Below, piece by piece: positions 1-8,400 of a stretch of 48,662 nt of DNA. The translations under genes and the position numbers were made by a program. The first letter of the stretch is position 1; every line of letters starts with the position of its first letter. This stretch comes from CAVWCW01 sp963753615 (GTDB taxonomy: Bacteria; Pseudomonadota; Gammaproteobacteria; Chromatiales; Chromatiaceae): the NCBI GenBank assembly GCA_963753615.1, contig CAVWCW010000023.1, positions 1 to 48,662 on the forward strand. Direction: 5' to 3'. The notes under the pieces were generated by a model. It worked only from the letters and a program-made list of their open reading frames with translations, was not told the origin of the DNA and did not search any database.

Positions 1-601
1 ATGATTTCTTCGCCCTGTTTCAGGGCAAAGTACAGGTGCGCATCACCGCGCTTGCCCCGGACCTCCAGGCGGCTGCTCACCAATTCCAGCGCCGGCGATT
101 GCAGGCTCCACGGCGCCTGCAGTTCCCCACATGCTCTCGTAGCACTCACCAGCGGGCGCTGGGTATTGATCCATCACCCGGTGCTCGCGCATCAGCGGCA
201 CCAGGATATGGGGGAAGTTTCGCCCCGAGAAGCGCACGTAGCCGCGCACCAGCGCCTCGATCAAGGCCGGGTCGCGGCCGGTTTCCCTGTCCCCATCGTG
301 TTCCAGATATTGCTCGCCTCGGTACTCCAGCGCGGAGGCGGTCGGTTCCGTTTCGGCGATGAGTAGCGAGATTTTTAGCCCAGAATCCCGGGAAAGCTGA
401 AAGGTCATGCGCTGGCTGACTCCCTGGATAATCAGATCTGGTCCAAACAGCAGGCTCACCCTGGTACTGCAGAAGTGTTTGCTCGTCAGCATCGTGGATC
501 GGGTTGAAGTCGCCGGCTACCTGCTTGGCGAATCCACCGCCCTGCTCGGCAGAGATGCGGAATTCGGCGCCTTCGCGTCGGAAATAGGGATCGAGAAACA
601 T
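1..601 (-). pseudogene. Broken left-arm copy of DUF3581 gene, cut by window edge
   Basis: This is the reverse-oriented counterpart of the intact gene at 8401-9111. The start codon (complement of 599-601) and the first ~35 codons match, including the stretch around GDFNPIHD. The frame is then lost near codons 40-60 through several clustered indels, recovered around ALVRGYVRFSGRNFPH, and lost again near base 110-160. The 3' end lies outside the window. Because the companion copy is intact and the differences are indel-rich, this looks like damaged or unpolished sequence and not a second functional gene. Confidence 0.8.
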
Positions 602-909
602 GATGTCTGGGTTCGGTGCTTTGGAGCCGAGAGGGGCCGCACCCGGACGAGTGCGGGGCGCGCGGGCGGTATTCGCCTGGGCGCAGTATACTCCCGATAG
701 CGCTCCCGATCGACGTTCGCGGGGGAACAAAAACAAGGACTCGGGCGCGCTTCCGGGCCGGCGGGATAGCTTGTGTGCGGTCGCTCGAAGGAAGAACTGC
801 ACCCAGCCATCCCTGGCTTTGTGCAGTCCCTCAATTCGAGAACCCGGTGTCCGGAAGTCTCTTTTCAGTAGGTTTGGGCGAACTGCAGGCGCAGGGTCAA
901 ACAGACCGG

Positions 910-1384
910 CTAGCCGAAATGCAGCTTAATGGCCTCCACGGTGGCCTCGCAGGCCTCGGCACAGGCGCGGCATTCGTGGTGCTCGTCGTGCTTGCGGCAT
1001 TCCTTGGCGCAGTCGCTGCAAGCCGTCTCGCAGAGGTTCTGGTAGGCCGCGACGTATCCGAGTTGGCGGCCAAGATAGGAAAAGCCACCGCAGATCGCCT
1101 GCATCTCGTGCGCCTTTGCGGCGCAATCGGGCAGGCGACGTCCCCCTCCTTGAAGCTCACCAGGCAGTGGGCGATACAACGCTGGCCTTTCGCCAGGCAA
1201 TCTCAACCGCGGTTAGCAGGTCGGGGTGCTGCGGTGCATGCTTACTGTGGTCGTGACCGGGCATGGCCAGTCGCCAAGCCCGCGTAGCCTGCGGCCAACG
1301 CGAAGCCGGCGCCCAAAAGCAACGGCGCCGGCTGACCGCCGGCGTGTCCTGCTCGCAATTCGGATCTTGGTTGTTCAGGGTCAT
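910..1384 (-). pseudogene. Broken left-arm copy of copper-storage protein gene
   Basis: This matches the Csp1-like gene at 7605-8087, with start at the complement of 1382-1384 and stop at 910-912. Most differences are single or double base deletions, for example in the signal-peptide region and near 1075-1090, so no single frame runs through. The Cys-rich C-terminal segment (CSDCAKECRKHDEHHEC) is still readable in one frame. No independent function is inferred. Confidence 0.8.
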
Positions 1385-1644
1385 GATCGATATTCCTCCG
1401 TTGGTTGCCCGCCGCAATGGTGGTTTTTTCGGTGCTGCGGGGGTCAGGCAGGATTCTAGTCGCTATCCGCCGATATCGCCAAGTTGGCCGGGCGCCGGCG
1501 ACTTGGATACAAACGCCGGCTCGGCAGGCAGGTGCGGACTCATGTCAGGCCGTGACCCGCCCGCGCCGCACCCTGAGCTTTGGCGGCGGCTTTTCCGGTA
1601 TCCTAGGGCTGTTTGTGACTATCCGGCCCCGAGGAGCCCGCCGC

Positions 1645-2411
1645 TTGAAGAAGCTGCTGCTAAAAACCTATAAATACTGGTCCTGGCTGCTGCCGAGCGT
1701 CTACTACCCTTACCGACTCGCCGGCGGCCGGGTATACCTCGATATCAGCGAATCCCGCGCCATGTTTGGCCGTGCTCTGGGCCGCTACGAGCGCGCCAAG
1801 CAGTGCGCGGTGCAGACCCTGTTGCCAGAGGGGGGCACTTTTATCGACGTCGGCGTGAACAAGGGGGATTTCACGCTGCTGGCGGCCCGAGTTGTCGGCG
1901 AGAACGGGCGGGTGTTGGCGTTCGAGCCCGAACCCGAGAACTGCCGCTGGATCGCCAAAAGCATCGCCCGCAACGGCTATCGCAATATTCAACTAGAGCG
2001 ATTGGCGCTGAGCGACCGTAATGGCGATGCGGAGCTCTATCTCGGCGCCAAGAGCGGCTGGCACAGCCTGGTATCCGGCGGCCGCGACCCTCAAGGGGGT
2101 AGTGTGCGGGTGAGCACTCGGACCCTTGACGATTTTCTGGCCGAGCGGGGCTGGGAGCGTTCGGTGGACATGATCAAGATCGACGTCGAGGGGGCCGAAA
2201 TGCAGGTGCTGCGGGGAGCCGCCGCGTGTTGGCGCAAAACCCCGGCTTGGTCCTGTTGGTGGACATCCACCCGGAGCATGGCGTGAACCCGCAAGCGCTG
2301 TGCGACTATCTGCGGGACCGAGGATTTAGCATCTTCCGCGAGCAAGCGCCGTTCGACATACCGGTTACCGACTGCGATCGCGTGGGGGCGATCGTCGCTC
2401 GCCGCCCATGA
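1645..2411 (+). pseudogene. Left-arm copy of FkbM-type methyltransferase, one frameshift
   Basis: This is nearly identical to the intact copy at 6576-7343, with only a few substitutions over the first 190 codons. One base is missing near 2225, after the codons for the VLRGAAA stretch. The C-terminal part continues in another frame from 2226 to 2411. The start is the same TTG as in the other arm. This gene is far more similar between arms than its neighbours, which is hard to explain by one uniform history of the two arms. Confidence 0.85.
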
Positions 2412-2629
2412 GGCCCTCCAAAGGGCCGATATCCTCCCGTAACGGCTAGATCGACGCGGCCGAGGCATGAACCCGGCATCCGCTGTCAGCGATTGCCCGG
2501 TCGGTTCGCGTTACGGCTGACTCCAACGCCCGGCCACCAGCAAAACCCTGACGACCACAATGATTTACAGAACTGTGACGTATTTGCTTGTATTCTGTAA
2601 TTGGAGTCGTTGAAGCAGGAGTGTTGGGC

Positions 2630-3643
2630 ATGAGACTGCTACAGGAAACAGACTGGCCGCCGGAAACCGGGTCAGCCACTGGCCCGAAAGCCCGACGGTC
2701 GGTTAGCCTCGGAAATCGCAACAGCAAACCAGAGGCGCCGGTTGACGCTACCTGCGCCTCCGGTTCGAACAGTTCCACATCGACGTGGCGCGCAACTCCA
2801 GCGACGATTTTACGCCGCTGCACAACCGGCAGAAATGGAGAAGCGTGCGCGGTAACCCTTATGGGGGCGCTATCGTTTCGGCGTTTCAACTCGGGTCCCG
2901 GTAGAATTCCAAGTTCGCAAGCAGATCAGTTCCGCCGAGTCGAAGCTCATTGAAAAGCACGGCCTGCACTTTTCAATTACGATTTTCGCTTCGCCGGCCA
3001 CCTCCAGGCGGCGGAGGGATGCCAGGTGCGGATCCGCGCCTGACCTTAAGGCGGGGAGCGTTTGGCACTTTCGCACCGGGCCCTGGTGACGAAATCGGGC
3101 AGGCTGGTGATGGCGGGGAGAGTCGAGCGCAGCGCCACGCCTCTGTATCTCGGCGATGAGGATCTCACCTTACCGCGGGGCTGGATAAGCGGCGGACATT
3201 ACCTACGTCGCCGGACTCGGAGTACATCCTCAAGCGAAAATCCTGGAGTACCGGCAGCGCCAAGAATTTCCTCATCGGGTCCGTGGTGGATCAGTCGTAC
3301 TATTAGGACGAGGTGCAGGACCGTCCGTTTTCCGGATCTGTGCCGGTATCGTTCGTCTCCAGCGCCCTTTTGAGAAAAATGCAGCGGACAAATCGATTTC
3401 CGCTATTACCCGCGGTGTATGCACGCCAGCTTGTTTCGGTTGATCAAAGGCTCGCGGGTCGTCTTCGCAGCAACGACCGGCTGCAACTCTGCTGACAGGG
3501 CCGGTCGAGAATGCGCGCGGGCCTGGGTCGAACCGGTTGCAAAGGCCGCTCCGGTGTTTCGACTGTTTCGGGTTGGTAAAAGACAATCGGCTGTTGTTTA
3601 GCGCCCAGATATTTATGCTCCCTTGACCACGTCCGCGGCCTAC
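2630..3643 (+). pseudogene. Left-arm copy of hotdog-like gene, multiply frameshifted
   Basis: This is the counterpart of the minus-strand gene at 5326-6354. Here the start is ATG, eight bases after an AGGAG, where the right arm has GTG. The two copies differ substantially but with a clear preference for third codon positions. In the stretch around 3419-3486, eight consecutive codon differences between the arms are all synonymous. Further on, indels and an in-frame stop disrupt the frame, and the stop codon of the right copy reads TAC here (about 3641). Confidence 0.65.
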
Positions 3644-3950
3644 GGCCCCATGCGGTTGACCCGGGTAATGGGCAGGTAGCCGACCCCTGTTCCACGGGTT
3701 TACGAAATGGGCTGCCTGTGTGAGACTCTGAATTTGATCCACCCCGCGAGCAGGAACGTGAGATCCCGACGCAGATCGTGCCCAGTTCAGGCTACGAGAC
3801 TCCTCCGGCTCATAGGTTTCCCGTCAACCCTGAAGCCTGTGAGTGCTCTCTCCGAAACACCCGCCGACATCTCCGTGGGCCCGTATCTCCACCGTCATCG
3901 TTTTTTCGCGGAGATACTCAAGGGCATTTCTTGCGCTGCAATTGCTTTCT

Positions 3951-4101
3951 ATGTCGAAAATGATTCTCAGTCTTCGGAGCTGTGGTTCTTTGCCGGGTTA
4001 ATCATTACCAGTTTCTTCTCTGGAACTGTCCTCCCTATCGCCTCCCGAGATCGATCCGTGACTGTTCGTATTCCTGTTCGGCCGCGCGCTTTTTCCTCTG
4101 A
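3951..4101 (+). pseudogene. Left-arm copy of small membrane ORF, frameshifted
   Basis: This corresponds to 4847-5003 on the other strand. The readable peptide includes SSELWFFAGLIIT and, after a frame change, a hydrophobic tail ending SAARFFL. It carries two extra bases near its start relative to the other arm. Family unknown. Confidence 0.25.
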
Positions 4102-4216
4102 TTCAGCTCAGCCTTTAGTTCGGGGCAAAACAAGGGCTGGAAACTCCCGGTGTTTCCGGTTGTAGCGTGAGGTGGCGTCGTGCATCCACAATACGGAGCA
4201 ACGCCACCTCATTCCC

Positions 4217-4456
4217 TTACTCTGCCAACGAGTACCGTGGGGTACTGAACTTAGGGAATGAATCGCGCAAGTCGATCGTGCTCTTGTCAGTTAATGCATG
4301 CAGGAATGCAAGCAGCTTATTCACTTCATGATCAGTCAACGAGACGGGCTGATAGCCAGCGGCCGCGTCGGCGATAGCCCGCACTCTTTCATCGTTATCC
4401 ATGACGGCACAATCGATTGCATCGAGATCCGGGCGCGAAGGCATAACTGGCTTGCT
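4217..4456 (-). pseudogene. Left-arm stub of di-haem peroxidase-like gene (C-terminal ~79 residues)
   Basis: The frame reads from the repeat centre to a TAA at 4217-4219 and encodes nearly the same C-terminal segment as 4490-4729 (PSRPDLDAID, LTDHEVNKLLAFLHALTD). The last dozen residues differ. The sequence upstream of the serine codon at the centre is only the 33-base loop followed by the other arm read backwards, so the gene is truncated exactly at the fold point. Confidence 0.6.
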
Positions 4457-4489
4457 CTCTGGGCTTATCACGACAATGATGACTGCCGA
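4457..4489. other. 33-base unpaired centre of the inverted repeat
   Basis: These bases lie between the two perfectly complementary 16-base inner ends (4441-4456 and 4490-4505) and are not self-complementary. They fall inside the reading frame of the truncated peroxidase-like gene on both strands. A short asymmetric loop is what a read or DNA strand that folds back would leave. A protelomerase-type hairpin end would normally be a perfect palindrome. Confidence 0.8.
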
Positions 4490-4729
4490 AGCAAGCCAGT
4501 TATGCCTTCGCGGCCCGATCTCGATGCAATCGATTGTGCCGTCATGGATAACGATGAAAGAGTGCAGGCTATCGCCGACGCGGCCGCTGGCTATCAGCCC
4601 GTCTCGTTGACTGATCATGAAGTGAATAAGCTGCTTGCATTCCTGCATGCATTAACTGACAAGAGCACGATCGACTTGCGCGAGGACGTTCCTAGTTCAG
4701 TACCCAGCGGTTCTTCGTTGGCAGAGTAA
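4490..4729 (+). pseudogene. C-terminal fragment of di-haem cytochrome c peroxidase-like protein
   Basis: About 79 residues remain. They include PSRPDLDAID, a helix with LTDHEVNKLLAFLHALTD, and a Ser/Pro-rich tail close to the VPSGLPLAE-type ending of MauG/CcpA-like peroxidases (COG1858). Family assignment is from recalled sequence character. Neither CXXCH haem site is present because both lie upstream of the break. The 5' part is missing since the inverted repeat folds at 4473. An intact gene would normally exceed 300 residues, so the complete one should exist elsewhere in the genome, joined to this fragment. Confidence 0.55.
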
Positions 4730-4734
4730 GGGAA

Positions 4735-4777
4735 TGAGGTGGCGTTGTTCCGTATTGTGGATGCACGACGCCACCTC
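4735..4777 (+). terminator. Possible hairpin after the peroxidase fragment
   Basis: GAGGTGGCGT and ACGCCACCTC form a 10-bp stem about five bases after the stop codon at 4729. The loop is long (about 22 bases) and no T-run follows, so it could be a weak or factor-dependent terminator. The left arm carries the same inverted pair. Confidence 0.35.
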
Positions 4778-4846
4778 TCCCGCTACAACCGGAAACACCG
4801 GGAGTTTCCAGCCCTTGTTTTGCCCCGAACTAAAGGCAGAGCTGAA

Positions 4847-5003
4847 TCAGAGGAAAAAGCGCGCGGCCGACAGGAATACGAACAGTCCGCCCAGAAACAG
4901 ATCGATCTCGGGAGGCGATAGGGAGGACAGTTCCAGAGAAGAAACGGGTAATGATTAACCCGGCAAAGAACCACAGCTCCGAAGACTGAATCATTTTCGA
5001 CAT
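4847..5003 (-). pseudogene. Small hydrophobic ORF, frameshifted
   Basis: Starting at ATG (complement 5001-5003) it reads MSKMIQSSELWFFAGLIIT. After a one-base frame change it continues as a hydrophobic segment (EIDLFLGGLFVFLSAARFFL) to a stop at 4847-4849. Together this would be a protein of about 52 residues with two membrane-prone segments. There is no convincing ribosome-binding site. The other arm has the same two pieces, also out of frame. Not recognised. Confidence 0.25.
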
Positions 5004-5325
5004 GAAAAACGATGACGCAAGAAATTTTGTGTCCGAATGCCCTTGAGTATCTCCGCAAAAAAACGATCCGGCCGAGACGGTGGGGCAACGGCCCGACGGA
5101 GATGGGGCGGATGTTTCGGGAACGCAGGCACAGGGTTCCGGGTTGACGGGAAACCTATGAGCCGGAGGAGTCTCGTAGCCTGAACTGGGCACGATCTGCG
5201 TCCGGATATTCCGTTCCTGCTCGCAGTGGGGTCAAATTCAGAGTCTCACACCGGCAGCCCATTTCGTAAACCCGTGGAACAGGGGTCAGCTACCTGCCCA
5301 TTACCCGGGTCAACCGCATGCACCC
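5004..5325. other. Gap between small ORF and hotdog-like gene; no gene seen
   Basis: No reading frame here looks protein-like on either strand. The corresponding left-arm stretch (about 3644-3950) is well conserved from 5240 to 5325, including a G-rich block with GGGGTCA repeated near 5227 and 5283. I cannot assign a function. Confidence 0.4.
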
Positions 5326-6354
5326 CTAGGCCGCGGACGTGGTCAAGGGAAGCATAAATATCTGCGCGCTAAACAACAGCCGATAGTCTTTTACCAACCC
5401 GAAACAGTCGAAACGCCGGGCCGGCCTTTGCAACCGGTTCGACCCATGCCAGCGCGCCTGCTCGATCGGCCCTGTAAGCAACAGTTGCAGGCGGTCGTTG
5501 CTGCGCAGCCGGCCGGCGAGCCTTTGATCAACCGAAACAAGCTGGCGCGCGTAAACCGACGGGTGATCGCGGAGATCGATATTGTCCGCTGCGTTCTTCT
5601 CGAAAAGAGCGCTGGAGAGGAACGATACCGGCAGCAGGTCCGGAAAGCGGACCCGGTCCTGGACCTCGTCGAAATAGTACGCTGGATCCGCCAACGACCC
5701 GATCAGGAAATTCTTGGCGCTGCCGGTACTCAAGAACTTGCGCTTCAGGAAATACTCCGAATCCGGCGACGTAGGTGATGTCCGACTGTGCCTCGAGCCC
5801 CCGCGGCAAAGCGAGGTCCTCATCGCCAAGGTACAGCGGCGCGGCGCTGCGCTCCACTTTCCCCTCCATCACCAGCCTGCCCGATTTAGTCACCAGGGCC
5901 CGGTGCGAAAGCGCCAGAACGCCCCCGGCCTCAAAGTCAGGCGCGGAATCCGCACTTGGAATTCCTCCGCCGCCTCCAGGTGGCCGGCAAAGCGAAAATC
6001 GTAGTTGCAGAAGTGCAGGCCGCGCTTTTCGACGAGCTTCGACTCGGTGGAACTGATCTGCTTGCGAATCAAGAACTCTGCCAGGGACCCGAGTTGAAAC
6101 GCCGAAACGACAGCGCCACCATAAGGATTTCCGCGCACGGTTCTCCATTTGTGCCGATCATGCAGCGGCGTGAAATCGTCGCTGGAGTTGCGCGCCACGT
6201 CGATGTGGAACTGTTCGAACCGGAGCCCGCAAACAGCGTCGACCGGCGCCTCCGGTTTGCTATTGGGATTGTCGAGGGTGACCGACCGTCGGGCTGTCGG
6301 GCCGGTGGCTAAACCGGTCTCAGGCGGCCACTCTGTTTCCTGTATCAGTCTCAC
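5326..6354 (-). pseudogene. Hotdog-fold-like protein (~340 residues), two frameshifts
   Basis: The start is GTG at the complement of 6352-6354, preceded by AGGAG eight bases upstream. The other arm has ATG at this position. The N-terminal third reads FHIDVARNSSDDFTPLHD followed by GNPYGGAVVSAFQLG. This resembles the substrate-tunnel region of MaoC/hotdog proteins and the NPIHD...VPGDLLFA pattern of the neighbouring DUF3581 gene. Near 5900 the frame changes, near 5770 it changes again, and the last third (SEYFLKRKFLSTGSAKNFLIG onward) ends at a TAG at 5326. A double-hotdog protein is an inference, and catalytic residues cannot be named. Both arms share the 5770 frame change, so it may be real. 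Confidence 0.5.
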
Positions 6355-6575
6355 GCCCAACACTCCTGTTTCTGTGACTCCGATTCCAGAATACAAGCAA
6401 CTACGTCACAGTTCTGTAAACATTGTGATTGCTCGGGGTTTTGCCGGACGACCGGAAACGTGGGCAGTAAACCCGGGACACGAACCGGCCGGGCAATGGC
6501 TAACAGCGCAGCCGGGTCGTGCCCCGGCGGCGTCGGTGCTAGCCGTTACGGGGGGTATCGGCGCCTCTGGGGGCC

Positions 6576-7343
6576 TCATGGTCGACGAGCGACAATCGCC
6601 CCCACGCGGCTGCAGTCGGAAACCGGTATATCGAACGGCGCTTGTTCGCGGAAGATGCCAAATCCTAGGTCCCGCAGGTAGTCGCACAGCGCTTGCGGGT
6701 TCACGCCATGCTCCGGGTGGATATCCACCAGCAGGACCAAGCCGGGGTTTTGCGCCAACACCGCGGCGGCCCCCCGCAGCACCTGCATATCGCCCCCCTC
6801 GACGTCGATCTTGATCATGTCCACCGAACGCTCCCAGCCCCGCTCGGCCAGAAAATCGTCAAGGGTCCGAGTGCTCACCCGCACACTACCCCCTTGAGGG
6901 TCGCGGCCGCCGGATACCAGGCTGTGCCAGCCGCTCTTGGCGCCGAGATAGAGCTCCGCATCGCCATTACGGTCGCTCAGCGCCAATCGCTCTAGTTGAA
7001 TATTGCGGTAGCCGTTGCGGGCGATGCTTTTGGCGATCCAGCGGCAGTTCTCGGGTTCGGGCTCGAACGCCAACACCCGCCCGTTTTCGCCGACAACTCG
7101 GGCCGCCAGCAGCGTGAAATCCCCCTTGTTCACGCCGACATCGATAAAAGTGCCCCCCTCTGGCAACAGGGTCTGCACCGCGCGCTGCTTGGCGCGCTCG
7201 TAGCGGCCCAGAGCACGGCCAAACATGGCGCGGGATTCGCTGATATCGAGGTATACCCGGCCGCCGGCGAGTCGGTAAGGGTAGTAGACGCTCGGCAGCA
7301 GCCAGGACCAGTATTTATAGGTTTTTAGCAGCAGCTTCTTCAA
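6576..7343 (-). CDS. FkbM family SAM-dependent methyltransferase
   Basis: The 255-residue protein has the FkbM-type methyltransferase core. The SAM-binding motif I is FIDVGVNKGDFTLLAA (about residues 65-80), followed by VLAFEPEPENC (acidic end of strand 2). The later MIKIDVEGGDMQVLRGA motif is a hallmark of the family. FkbM enzymes usually O-methylate sugars or secondary metabolites, and the substrate here cannot be read from sequence. The start is TTG at the complement of 7341-7343. No alternative ATG lies before the conserved core except inside it. The gene is complete, stands alone and diverges from the copper-storage gene. A nearly identical, once-frameshifted copy lies at 1645-2411. Confidence 0.85.
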   Translation of the reverse strand: MKKLLLKTYKYWSWLLPSVYYPYRLAGGRVYLDISESRAMFGRALGRYERAKQRAVQTLLPEGGTFIDVGVNKGDFTLLAARVVGENGRVLAFEPEPENCRWIAKSIARNGYRNIQLERLALSDRNGDAELYLGAKSGWHSLVSGGRDPQGGSVRVSTRTLDDFLAERGWERSVDMIKIDVEGGDMQVLRGAAAVLAQNPGLVLLVDIHPEHGVNPQALCDYLRDLGFGIFREQAPFDIPVSDCSRVGAIVARRP

Positions 7344-7604
7344 GCGGGCGGGCTCCTCGGGGCTGGATAGTCACAAACAGCCCTAGGATACCGGAAAAGC
7401 CGCCGCCAAAGCTCAGGGTGCGGCGCGGGCGGGTCACGGCCTGACATGAGTCCGCACCTGCCTGCCGAGCCGGCGTTTGTATCCAAGTCGCCGGCGCCCG
7501 GCCAACTTGGCGATATCGGCGGATAGCGACTAGAATCCTGCCTGACCCCCGCAGCACCGAAAAAACCACCATTGCGGCGGGCAACCAACGGAGGAATATC
7601 GATC

Positions 7605-8087
7605 ATGACCCTGAACAACCAAGATCCGAATTGCGAGCAGGACACGCCGGCGGTCAGCCGGCGCCAGTTGCTTTTGGGCGCCGGCGCCGCGCTGGCCGCA
7701 GGCTACGCGGGCTTGGCGACTGCCGCCATGCCCGGTCACGACCACAGTAAGCATGCACCGCAGCACCCCGACCTGCTAACCGCGGTTGACGATTGCCTGG
7801 CGAAAGGCCAGCGTTGTATCGCCCACTGCCTGGTGAGCTTCAAGGAGGGGGACGTCGCCCTGGCCGATTGCGCCGCAAAGGTGCACGAGATGCAGGCGAT
7901 CTGCGGTGGCTTTTCCTATCTGCTGGCCGCCAACTCGGAATACGTCGCGGCCTACCAGAAACTCTGCGAGACGGCTTGCAGCGACTGCGCCAAGGAATGC
8001 CGCAAGCACGACGAGCACCACGAATGCCGCGCCTGTGCCGAGGCCTGCGAGGCCACCGTGGAGGCCATCAAGCTGCATTTCGGCTAG
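7605..8087 (+). CDS. csp1: Tat-exported Csp1-like copper storage protein (four-helix bundle)
   Basis: This 160-residue protein starts at ATG 7605 behind a strong GGAGG (7590-7594). It has a twin-arginine signal with SRRQLLLG and a hydrophobic stretch ending near ATAAM, then a His-rich linker (PGHDHSKHAPQH). The mature part is helical with 12 cysteines arranged as CxxxC/CxxC pairs (for example CETACSDCAKEC and CRACAEAC). This is the pattern of the DUF326/Csp family, whose Cys-lined four-helix bundle stores many Cu(I) ions. Csp1 of Methylosinus trichosporium is likewise Tat-exported. Copper storage in the periplasm is therefore expected. The broken mirror copy is at 910-1384. Confidence 0.88.
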   Translation: MTLNNQDPNCEQDTPAVSRRQLLLGAGAALAAGYAGLATAAMPGHDHSKHAPQHPDLLTAVDDCLAKGQRCIAHCLVSFKEGDVALADCAAKVHEMQAICGGFSYLLAANSEYVAAYQKLCETACSDCAKECRKHDEHHECRACAEACEATVEAIKLHFG

Positions 8088-8400
8088 CCGGGCTGCTTCA
8101 CCCTGGCGCCAGCCAGACCACCCTAACCTACTGAAAGTAGAACCTTCCGGACACCGGGTTCTCGAATTGCGGGACTGCACAAAGCCAGGGATGGCTGGGT
8201 GCAGCTCTTCCTTCGAGCGACCGCACACAAGCGATCCCGCCGGCCCGGAAGCGCGCCCGAGTCCTTGTTTTTGTTCCCCCGCGAACGTCGATCGGGAGCG
8301 CTATCGGGAGTATACTGTGCCCAGGCGCAATACCGCCCGCGCGCCCCGCACTCATCCGGGTGCGGCCCCTCTCGCTCCCGGTCACCAAAACCCCGACACC
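8088..8400. promoter_or_regulatory. Intergenic region with possible promoter of the DUF3581 gene
   Basis: No gene is visible in these 313 bases. A TATACT at 8311-8316 is a good -10 hexamer, about 85 bases before the ATG at 8401, but the -35 position carries only a weak match. An imperfect hairpin (GCAC...GTGC, around 8177-8205) lies upstream. The mirror copy at 602-909 preserves the TATACT. Confidence 0.3.

Larger units (their letters stand above)
1..4456. repeat. Left arm of giant inverted repeat
   Basis: Read on the minus strand, this stretch reproduces bases 4490-8997 gene by gene: DUF3581 protein, copper-storage protein, FkbM methyltransferase, hotdog-like protein, small membrane ORF and peroxidase C-terminus. 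Identity is uneven. It is about 99% over the methyltransferase, indel-rich over the DUF3581 and copper-protein genes, and roughly 85-90% with mainly third-position changes over the hotdog-like gene. Every gene in this arm except the peroxidase stub has frameshifts. The arm runs off the left edge of the window, so its true outer end is unknown. Confidence 0.93.

Noticed and set aside
1..4456. Left arm as pure sequencing noise of the right arm
   Set aside because: Indels in some genes look like noise, but synonymous-biased substitutions in 2630-3643 do not, so noise alone cannot explain it.
4441..4505. Closed hairpin telomere of a linear replicon
   Set aside because: The centre has a 33-base non-complementary loop and bisects a gene; protelomerase sites are compact near-perfect palindromes between genes.
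4298..4729. 143-codon open frame across the repeat centre (and its mirror 4217-4648) as a real protein
   Set aside because: The first half is the antisense of the peroxidase stub of the other arm; only the part after the centre is real coding sequence.
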